A stretch of 11,227 nt of DNA from Actinomycetes bacterium. GTDB lineage: Bacteria > Actinomycetota > Acidimicrobiia > Acidimicrobiales > RAAP-2. The notes under the pieces were generated by a model. That model did no database searches and was not told the origin of the DNA. It was given only the letters and a program-made list of their open reading frames with translations. The translations under genes and the position numbers were made by a program. Below are positions 1 through 5,488 of this stretch, piece by piece (positions within the stretch are counted from its first letter, which is position 1; each line of letters starts with the position of its first letter). The stretch lies in assembly GCA_021807965.1 (NCBI GenBank), contig JAKBCI010000029.1:1-11227 (forward strand), in the 5' to 3' direction.

Positions 1-1
1 G

Positions 2-92
2 CGGAGAGGGAGGGATTTGAACCCTCGGGCCCGCGTTAACAGGCCGCATTCTTAGCAGGAATGTGGTTTAAACCGAACTCACCCACCTCTCC
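2..92 (-). tRNA. tRNA-Ser (anticodon GCU)
   Basis: Read on the minus strand this folds as a complete class II cloverleaf. The acceptor stem GGAGAGG/CCTCTCC is perfect and the discriminator base is G, as expected for serine tRNAs. The D arm closes with GGT/ACC. The anticodon stem CATTC/GAATG holds the 7-nt loop CTGCTAA, so the anticodon is GCT (plus positions 54-56) and it decodes AGC/AGU. A long variable arm with a GGCC/GGCC stem is the hallmark of tRNA-Ser. The T arm is GAGGG-TTCAAAT-CCCTC. Only one base lies beyond the discriminator, so whether CCA is encoded cannot be seen. Confidence 0.97.
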
Positions 93-102
93 CCGTCCCC
101 AC

Positions 103-108
103 ATCTTA
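103..108 (-). promoter_or_regulatory. -10 element of the tRNA-Ser gene
   Basis: On the minus strand the hexamer TAAGAT lies 10 nt before the first base of the tRNA. This fits a TANNNT -10 box with transcription starting a few bases before the mature 5' end. No clear -35 hexamer is seen at 16-18 nt. Confidence 0.5.
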
Positions 109-174
109 CCGACTGGCGCGCTAGTGAGTATCCCTGGGGTGACGACGCGACCGCCCTTTTCGCAGCCCGCGCAG

Positions 175-180
175 TACACT
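175..180 (+). promoter_or_regulatory. -10 element of the solute-binding protein gene
   Basis: TACACT ends 10 nt before the ATG at 191. Transcription starting about 7 nt after the hexamer would leave a leader of only a few bases. There is no purine-rich ribosome binding site in between. Confidence 0.4.
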
Positions 181-190
181 GCCATCCACG

Positions 191-1081
191 ATGCAGCGTG
201 TTCCGTGGACGTCAGGGCGCCGCGCGCGGCTCATCGCACTGCTGGTCGCGAGTGTCTTCGCCACCGTGAGCACCGCCGCAACGGCGGCGTCCCCCGCCGC
301 AGTCGCTCTCACGAAGTGCCGAACGACGATGCCCTCGATGGAGGTCGTGCGCGGCCGGCTCACGGTCGCCACCGACAACCCGGTCTCCTCACCGTGGTAC
401 GTCGACAATCATCCGTCCAACGGACAGGGCTACGAATCAGGTCTCGTCTACGGCATCGCCCGCGAACTCGGTGTCGTGCGACACGACGTGAGCTGGGTCG
501 ACCAGACCTTCGCCACGAGTTATCTGCCCGGCGAGAAACACTTCGACTTCGACGCCAACGAGGTCACCTACAGCGCAGCCCTGGCCCGAAACGTCACCTT
601 CTCCAGCTCGTACTTCGTCGTCCACCAAGCGCTCGTCGCACTGACGGGCGATCCCATCGTCACCGCCCACAGTCCCCGCGATCTGCGCACGTACCGGTAC
701 GGCGACCTGGCCGGGACGGCGGGCCTCGCCTACATCACCCAGCGCATTCGTCCAGCGATCGCCGTGCACTCGTACTCGACGATGACGGCGCTGATCGAGG
801 CGCTGAAGAGCGGCGCGATTGACGCGCTGGTCATCGACGTGCCGACCGGCGACTATATGACGACGTCACAGCTCGTCAACGCCGCCGGCGCTCCGATCGC
901 GACCGTCGTCGGCCAATTCCCCTCCACCGGCGATCACTACGGCTTGGTCTTCCAGCACGGCAATCCGCTCGCCGGCTGCGTCGACCTCGCGTTGGCGGCC
1001 CTACGCGCCGACGGCACCATCGAGCGACTGACCCACCGCTGGCTGAGCGTCTACTCGGCCATCCCGACCATCGCGCCGTGA
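191..1081 (+). CDS. Secreted solute-binding protein, family 3 (SBP_bac_3-like)
   Basis: This 296-aa protein is the periplasmic/extracellular binding component typical of polar amino acid ABC importers. An N-terminal Sec signal is visible: a basic n-region (residues 1-13), a hydrophobic core (about 14-28) and small residues to about 34. There is no lipobox cysteine, so it looks soluble or cell-wall retained rather than a lipoprotein. The mature part has the family layout: a first strand LTVATDNP at about 57, a helix with GLVYGIARELGV at about 84, the signature region around residues 122-141 with Arg133 where the family usually has the carboxylate-binding Arg, GAIDALVID at about 208-216, and a final DGTIERLTHRWL helix. 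Two cysteines (43, 263) could form a disulfide. No permease or ATPase gene is adjacent, so its transport partners and ligand are unknown. The start is the only in-frame ATG compatible with the signal peptide. Confidence 0.85.
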   Translation: MQRVPWTSGRRARLIALLVASVFATVSTAATAASPAAVALTKCRTTMPSMEVVRGRLTVATDNPVSSPWYVDNHPSNGQGYESGLVYGIARELGVVRHDVSWVDQTFATSYLPGEKHFDFDANEVTYSAALARNVTFSSSYFVVHQALVALTGDPIVTAHSPRDLRTYRYGDLAGTAGLAYITQRIRPAIAVHSYSTMTALIEALKSGAIDALVIDVPTGDYMTTSQLVNAAGAPIATVVGQFPSTGDHYGLVFQHGNPLAGCVDLALAALRADGTIERLTHRWLSVYSAIPTIAP

Positions 1082-1546
1082 CTAGGAGGCGTTCTGTCGA
1101 ATCTCGGGCATCGCGACCACGAGGTCCAAGAGCTCGTGGTCGCGGTCCCACGTGAGGTGTGATCGAACCTGCTCGAGGGGCAGCCAGACCAGCTCATCGA
1201 CTTCGTCGTTGGGTACGAAGTCCCCGTCGTCGACGGTCATCAAGTAGTACGCCACGATCTTGGGTCGCCCCTTGCGGTGGGTGTAGTTGGTCGTACCGAC
1301 GAAGCGCAGCACGCGACAGCGCATGCCCGTCTCCTCGAAGACTTCGCGAAGTGCGGCCTGCTCGAAGGTCTCGCCGTAGTCCAATTTGCCCTTGGGGAAA
1401 GTCCAATCGCCTCGGGACTCTCGATAGATGCACGCGATCTCAGTTCGCCCCGACGCCACGAAGCGAAAGACGATCCCGCCCGCCGCACGAATGAGGTCGT
1501 GGGGCGCGTCGTGGGGAACGATCAGTTCGCCGGTCACGAGATGCAC
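1082..1546 (-). CDS. NUDIX hydrolase
   Basis: This 154-aa protein has a perfect Nudix box at residues 53-75 (G-x5-E-x7-RE-V-x-EE-x-G-M), the metal-binding helix-loop-helix that hydrolyses nucleoside diphosphates linked to another moiety. Upstream are the usual AAGGIVFR strand (about 21-28) and WTFPKGK before the box. Length and layout match small single-domain Nudix enzymes of the MutT/Ap4A-hydrolase kind, but the substrate cannot be read from the sequence. The start is a GTG (CAC on the plus strand, 1544-1546), chosen because the minus-strand hexamer TACCCT lies exactly 7 nt before it. Its stop codon immediately abuts the stop of the convergent solute-binding protein gene. It is divergent from the TSUP permease gene, sharing an 88-nt intergenic region. 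Confidence 0.93.
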   Translation of the reverse strand: MHLVTGELIVPHDAPHDLIRAAGGIVFRFVASGRTEIACIYRESRGDWTFPKGKLDYGETFEQAALREVFEETGMRCRVLRFVGTTNYTHRKGRPKIVAYYLMTVDDGDFVPNDEVDELVWLPLEQVRSHLTWDRDHELLDLVVAMPEIRQNAS

Positions 1547-1553
1547 GTCCCCC

Positions 1554-1559
1554 AGGGTA
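1554..1559 (-). promoter_or_regulatory. -10 element of the NUDIX gene
   Basis: Minus-strand TACCCT is followed by a 7-nt spacer (GGGGGAC) and the GTG start, as expected for a leaderless transcript. The spacer is G-rich, so a weak ribosome-binding role cannot be excluded. Confidence 0.45.
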
Positions 1560-1621
1560 GAGCCGTCACGGGCGAGCGCCAGGTATCACGCGAGTATTCG
1601 TCGACGGACGGGGCACGTTCG

Positions 1622-1627
1622 TAGAGT
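1622..1627 (+). promoter_or_regulatory. -10 element of the TSUP permease gene
   Basis: TAGAGT is followed by 7 nt and then ATG at 1635. The spacing places transcription initiation on or next to the A of the ATG. It also argues against the in-frame GTG at 1629, which would be only 1 nt after the hexamer. Confidence 0.5.
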
Positions 1628-1634
1628 AGTGAAA

Positions 1635-2405
1635 ATGCTCTCGGTGTCGCTCCCCCTGCCGTGGCGACTCGTCGTCTACCTCGCCGCCGGCGTCGCGGGC
1701 GGCGTCGCCAACGGCATTGCTGGTGGCGGAACCTTCATCACCTTCCCGACCATGCTCGCCCTCGGCGTGCCCGCGCTACAGGCCAACGTCTCGTCAACGG
1801 TCGGCGTGGTACCCAGCTACTTCGGGGGTATTCGCGGCTTTCGCCGGGAAATCGGCCGTCACCGGACCCTCGTGCGGTCGCTCATCCCCGCCTGTCTGGG
1901 CGGAACCGTCGTGGGCGCGGCGTTGCTGCTCCTCGGCTCGCCACGGGCCTTCGAGCACGTCGTGCCGTGGCTCATCGGCGCGGCAACCCTGGTCTACGCG
2001 ATGTCGGCGCGCATCACGGCCCGGCTGGCCCACCTCGATCACCAACACCCGCTCCGGCGACGGGCCTTGCTCGTGGGAATCTTCCTCGCCTCAGTCTACG
2101 GGGGCTACTTCGGCGCCGGTCTCGGAATCGTGCTGCTCGCGATCATGGCGATCGCGCTGCCGCTGGAGATTGGCGAGCTGCAGGGCCTGCGCAACCTGCT
2201 CTCGCTCGTCATCAACCTCGTCGCCGCGGTGATTTTCCTCGCGCGCGGTCACCTCGCGCAAGAGGCGGTCTACATGATCCTGCTCGGCACCCTGGTCGGC
2301 GGCTGGCTCGGCACCGTGCTGATGAAGCGGCTGCGTCCACCCGTCGTGCGGTGGCTCATCGTCGCGATCGGCGTCGCCACCACGGTTCACCTCGCCACGA
2401 GTTGA
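1635..2405 (+). CDS. TauE/SafE (TSUP) family membrane permease
   Basis: This 256-aa integral membrane protein belongs to the sulfite exporter TauE/SafE family, which moves small, often sulfur-containing, anions across the cytoplasmic membrane. About seven to eight hydrophobic segments are visible. The two family signature glycine-rich turns are present, one per half: GGVANGIAGGGT at residues 22-33 and SVYGGYFGAGLGI at 153-165, reflecting the internal repeat of the family. A basic loop (GFRREIGRHR, 68-77) follows the first half-signature and another (about 124-143) separates the halves. The frame is open upstream, but nothing before ATG 1635 resembles the family; the putative -10 box at 1622-1627 supports ATG 1635. 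Forty-seven nt downstream lies a DUF4395 gene with its own -10 box. The substrate is unknown; family membership is solid. Confidence 0.92.
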   Translation: MLSVSLPLPWRLVVYLAAGVAGGVANGIAGGGTFITFPTMLALGVPALQANVSSTVGVVPSYFGGIRGFRREIGRHRTLVRSLIPACLGGTVVGAALLLLGSPRAFEHVVPWLIGAATLVYAMSARITARLAHLDHQHPLRRRALLVGIFLASVYGGYFGAGLGIVLLAIMAIALPLEIGELQGLRNLLSLVINLVAAVIFLARGHLAQEAVYMILLGTLVGGWLGTVLMKRLRPPVVRWLIVAIGVATTVHLATS

Positions 2406-2439
2406 CGCACGACCCGTGGCATATTGTTGATAATTCCAC

Positions 2440-2445
2440 TAGGAT
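2440..2445 (+). promoter_or_regulatory. -10 element of the DUF4395 gene
   Basis: TAGGAT is followed by 7 nt (TTGTGGG) and ATG at 2453. The short, relatively AT-rich stretch at 2420-2447 stands out in this GC-rich window and is consistent with a promoter. No -35 box at standard spacing was found. Confidence 0.5.
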
Positions 2446-2452
2446 TTGTGGG

Positions 2453-2962
2453 ATGAATCGACTGTTCACGTTTCCGAATCCCGTCAACGATGCGGCAGCG
2501 CGTACCGTGGCGCTCGGCGTCGTGGCGATGTCGCTAACAGCCCTGCTCGGCGTGCGCTGGATCATGGTGCCACTGACCTACGGCTTCGTTGCCCGCGTCG
2601 TGAGCGGCCCCACGCTCTCACCGCTCGGCCAGTTCGCGACGCGCGTTGCCGGACCGCGGCTTCGCGCCTGGCGTCGCGAGGTGGCTGGCCCACCCAAGCG
2701 CTTCGCCCAGGGCATCGGCGCCGCCTTGACGGTCGTGACGTGCTCGACGTGGCTGGTCGCCGGGTGGTCGGTGGCGCGCTGGATCCTCGTGCCACTGATC
2801 GTTGCCGCCAGTCTCGAGGGCTTCCTCGGCTACTGCGTGGGCTGCGCCATCTTCGGCCGGCTGGTGCGCCTCGGCCTCGTGCCCGAGTCGGTCTGTGCCG
2901 AGTGCGGCGACCTGCGCCAGCGCTTCGCCGCGGCCGGATTCCGCGCGCGCGACACCGATTGA
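2453..2962 (+). CDS. DUF4395 family membrane protein
   Basis: This 169-aa protein matches the DUF4395 pattern. It has an N-terminal FPNPVND motif (residues 7-13), two hydrophobic segments (about 17-48), a TLSPLGQFATRVAGPRL region (54-70), two further hydrophobic segments (about 90-119), and a conserved LEGFLGYCVGC end of the last helix. Two CxxC pairs are visible, Cys128/Cys131 at the membrane end and Cys148/Cys151 in the C-terminal tail, so redox or metal chemistry is plausible. No function is established for the family. It follows the TSUP permease on the same strand, which would suit a thiol or sulfur role, but it has its own putative promoter. The start ATG 2453 is set by the MNRLFTFPNPVN beginning and the -10 spacing. 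Confidence 0.85.
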   Translation: MNRLFTFPNPVNDAAARTVALGVVAMSLTALLGVRWIMVPLTYGFVARVVSGPTLSPLGQFATRVAGPRLRAWRREVAGPPKRFAQGIGAALTVVTCSTWLVAGWSVARWILVPLIVAASLEGFLGYCVGCAIFGRLVRLGLVPESVCAECGDLRQRFAAAGFRARDTD

Positions 2963-2995
2963 GCCACTGACGATCGGTCGGTCGCCGCGATTTTC

Positions 2996-3001
2996 TAGGC
3001 T
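2996..3001 (+). promoter_or_regulatory. -10 element of the S53 protease gene
   Basis: TAGGCT is followed by 6 nt and then ATG at 3008. The GTG at 3002 touches the hexamer, so it is unlikely to be the start. A run of T (2991-2994) sits just upstream. Confidence 0.45.
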
Positions 3002-3007
3002 GTGGCG

Positions 3008-5362
3008 ATGACCCCTCGTTCAGCCCGCCGCCTCGCCGTCGCCACCGCGGCGGCAGCGCTCACCGTTGGCTTGGTCCCGCTGGCCAGTGCCGGCGCGAGC
3101 CAGCCCCGCGTCGTGGTGGCCCAGCCGATGGCGCTGCCCCCACGCACGACGGTGATTTCGTCACCGATCTTGACGTCGTTCGACCTCGCCCTCGCCCAGC
3201 CCCGTCGGGCCGCGCTGCGCACGTACCTCGCCGAGCTCACGAATCCGTCGTCTGCGAACTACCGCCACTTCCTCACGACGGCTCAGTTCGCGCGCCGCTT
3301 CGGCGCGCCGCGCGCCGCGGTGGCGGCGGTGAGCCACTACTTCGAGTCCTTTGGGCTTCGCGTGGGTGCGCTGAGCCGCGGTCACATCATCCTCCCGGTA
3401 ACGGGCTCGACGTCCGCCATGGCGCGCGCCTTCGCGACGCCGATCACGACCGTGCGCGTGCGGGGGCGACTCGCCGCGCAGTTCAGCGGCGCGGCGTCGC
3501 TCCCCGGACCGATCGCGCACGACATCGCGGCGGTGGCCGGGCTCTCGACGGTCGTGACGCCCCACGCGCTCGCGTTGTCGGCACGCTCGACACCCGTGAC
3601 GGCCTCCACGTGCGCGGCCGCGACCGGTGGCGCCCCGGCGAACGCGACGACGCCCAACTCGCTCGGCGGCTACACGATTCAGCAACAGGCGCAGCTCTAC
3701 GGACTCTCGAGCGCGTGGGCGAACGGGTTCACGGGCACGGGTCAGACCATCGCGGTCTACGAGCTGGGCCCCTACAGTCCGTCGGACCTCTCGACGTACT
3801 TCTCGTGCTACGGGATCAATCCGAGCGTCACCAACGTGCCGGTCGACGGCGGGAACGCCGGCGCCTACAGCGACGAGGCGACGATCGACGTCGAAGAGGC
3901 CGCGGCCCTCGCGCCCGGCGCAGCGATTGACGTCTACACCGCGCCCAACAACTCGACCGGGCCGATCGATGCGTACCAGCAGATCGCCGACGCCAACACC
4001 GCCACCATCGTCACGACGTCGTGGGGCACCTGCGAACAGGATCCCTCCGGCGCCCCAAACGCCGAGCAGGCAATCTTCGAGCAGATGACCGCCCAGGGCC
4101 AGACGATCCTGGCGGCGTCGGGTGACAACGGCTCGTCGGACTGCACCGGCATCACGACGAACGCGCCGGCGGTTGACGACCCCTCCTCACAGCCATTCGT
4201 CACGGGGGTCGGCGGACTCACCGTGTCGTCGATATCGCCGCTCACCGAGACCGTCTGGAACGACGGCACGAACAGTGGCGGCGGGGCCGGTGGCGGCGGC
4301 ATCTCGTCGTTGTGGTCGCGGCCGTCGTGGCAGGTCGCCCCGGGCATCGCGCCCAGCGAGACCATGCGGCTCGTACCGGACCTCTCCGTGATGGCCGACC
4401 CCAGTACCGGATTCATCCAGTACTTCACGGGCAGCGGCACCGTCAACTGCGGCAGCAACTGCGGGTCCGGCTGGTCGAGCATCGGCGGCACGTCGATCGG
4501 GGCACCGCTCGTGAGCGCCATCGTCGCGACGGCCGCGCAGCAGTGCGGGGTGGCTCGGCTCGGCTTCATCAATCCCGCGCTCTACGCCATGGCGACGACC
4601 GGCTTCATCGACGTGACGACCGGCAACAACGACCTCTTCGGCGTCGGGGTCTACAGCGCCGGACCGGGCTACGACCTGGCCTCGGGCCTCGGCAGCCCCA
4701 ACCCGGCCACGTTCATGGGCGGACTCTGCCCGAGCGTCTTTGACCCGACTACCAGCTCGGCGTCGGTTTCGACATCCCACTTCGACACTTCGTCGTCCGC
4801 GACGGTCTCCTTCACCCTTCACACCCAGAACGGCGGACCACTGGCGAATGCGCTCGTCAACGTCTCGGCGTCGGCGAGCGCCGGCCGCGTGCAGTTCAAC
4901 GGTGACCCCTCGAGCACCGTCGCCAACGGACGGGCCGTCTATTCGGTGACGACCAACGCGAACGGGCAGGGCTCGGTTACCGTTTCGAACACCGCCCCCG
5001 GACCGCTCACGTTGACCGTCACGTACCAGTCGACCACGCTGCTCTCCTCCGTCGTGTCGGTGACCGGCGCCGCCGTCGGGTCCACGCTCGCGAGGCCGTC
5101 GATTGCGCGGGTTCTCGCATTCGCCACCGGGGCGCGGGTGATCGTACGCGCTCCGGCGTTGTCGCTGGGTGTGCGCATTCGCTTCTTCCAATACTCAGTC
5201 GACGGTGGTCAGACGTGGCACGCGGCCGGTTCTAACGCCGCCTCGATTCTCATCCGTGGTCTCGCCGCGGGCACGAGGTACCGCGTGGTCGTGCGGTACC
5301 TCGCGGGGGGTCAGGCGAGTGGTGCCTCGGCTCCCGCGTCGTTCACGACCCGCGCCAGGTAA
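3008..5362 (+). CDS. Secreted S53 (sedolisin/kumamolisin-like) serine-carboxyl protease with Ig-like and Fn3 C-terminal domains
   Basis: This 784-aa preproprotease is predicted to be exported and to act outside the cell, as S53 enzymes do at acid pH. A Sec signal peptide spans residues 1-28 (ending ASA). The pro-kumamolisin propeptide follows at about 35-190, with NPSSANYRHFLT at about 79-90 as its typical feature. The catalytic domain (about 215-573) carries the full S53 set: Glu290 and Asp294 in DEATIDVE, the oxyanion-hole Asp373 in SGDNG, and Ser496 in GGTSIGAP. The C-terminal calcium-site region (Asp535 in FIDVTTGNND and Asp556 in GPGYDLASGLGS) is intact. After the protease come about 110 residues resembling a bacterial Ig-like domain (about 580-690) and a fibronectin type III-like domain (about 695-784) with SVDGGQTW. 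The enzyme therefore looks active and perhaps anchored or substrate-targeted by its tail. Substrate specificity is unknown. ATG 3008 is preferred over GTG 3002 on promoter spacing. Confidence 0.95.
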   Translation: MTPRSARRLAVATAAAALTVGLVPLASAGASQPRVVVAQPMALPPRTTVISSPILTSFDLALAQPRRAALRTYLAELTNPSSANYRHFLTTAQFARRFGAPRAAVAAVSHYFESFGLRVGALSRGHIILPVTGSTSAMARAFATPITTVRVRGRLAAQFSGAASLPGPIAHDIAAVAGLSTVVTPHALALSARSTPVTASTCAAATGGAPANATTPNSLGGYTIQQQAQLYGLSSAWANGFTGTGQTIAVYELGPYSPSDLSTYFSCYGINPSVTNVPVDGGNAGAYSDEATIDVEEAAALAPGAAIDVYTAPNNSTGPIDAYQQIADANTATIVTTSWGTCEQDPSGAPNAEQAIFEQMTAQGQTILAASGDNGSSDCTGITTNAPAVDDPSSQPFVTGVGGLTVSSISPLTETVWNDGTNSGGGAGGGGISSLWSRPSWQVAPGIAPSETMRLVPDLSVMADPSTGFIQYFTGSGTVNCGSNCGSGWSSIGGTSIGAPLVSAIVATAAQQCGVARLGFINPALYAMATTGFIDVTTGNNDLFGVGVYSAGPGYDLASGLGSPNPATFMGGLCPSVFDPTTSSASVSTSHFDTSSSATVSFTLHTQNGGPLANALVNVSASASAGRVQFNGDPSSTVANGRAVYSVTTNANGQGSVTVSNTAPGPLTLTVTYQSTTLLSSVVSVTGAAVGSTLARPSIARVLAFATGARVIVRAPALSLGVRIRFFQYSVDGGQTWHAAGSNAASILIRGLAAGTRYRVVVRYLAGGQASGASAPASFTTRAR

Positions 5363-5425
5363 CGGCTCGCGTTCCCATCGGCTACGCGATCGACACGGCG
5401 CCACCGAACAAAAAGGCCCCCCTCG

Positions 5426-5431
5426 TAGACT
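5426..5431 (+). promoter_or_regulatory. -10 element of the propeller-protein gene
   Basis: TAGACT is 6 nt upstream of an in-frame ATC codon at 5438 but 57 nt upstream of the first canonical start (GTG 5489). The first three bases are also an in-frame TAG that closes the reading frame upstream. Confidence 0.45.
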
Positions 5432-5488
5432 GAGCCCATCACTGGACGACGACGGGCCCGGCCCGCTACCTCGAAGCGCGCCTCGCTG

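Noticed and set aside
61..822. 253-codon open frame overlapping the tRNA and the solute-binding protein gene
   Set aside because: It begins inside the tRNA and gives an Arg/Pro/His-rich translation with no family features. It is an out-of-frame shadow of the gene at 191-1081.
1428..1634. N-terminal extension of the TSUP permease frame
   Set aside because: The frame stays open upstream by chance in GC-rich sequence. The extension is antisense to the NUDIX start, is Arg/Ser-rich and unlike the family, and the -10 spacing favours ATG 1635.
1661..2452. Possible long fusion protein reading through into DUF4395
   Set aside because: The upstream part is an out-of-frame shadow of the TSUP gene; the DUF4395 homology starts at 2453 with its own promoter-like hexamer.
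2963..2995. Intrinsic terminator after the DUF4395 gene (TTTT at 2991-2994)
   Set aside because: No stable stem directly precedes the T-run, which is better explained as part of the AT-richer promoter of the next gene.
4187..5191. 334-codon antisense open frame within the S53 protease gene
   Set aside because: The translation is Arg/Gly/Asp-rich low complexity, typical of the complementary strand of GC-rich coding sequence. No motif is recognisable.
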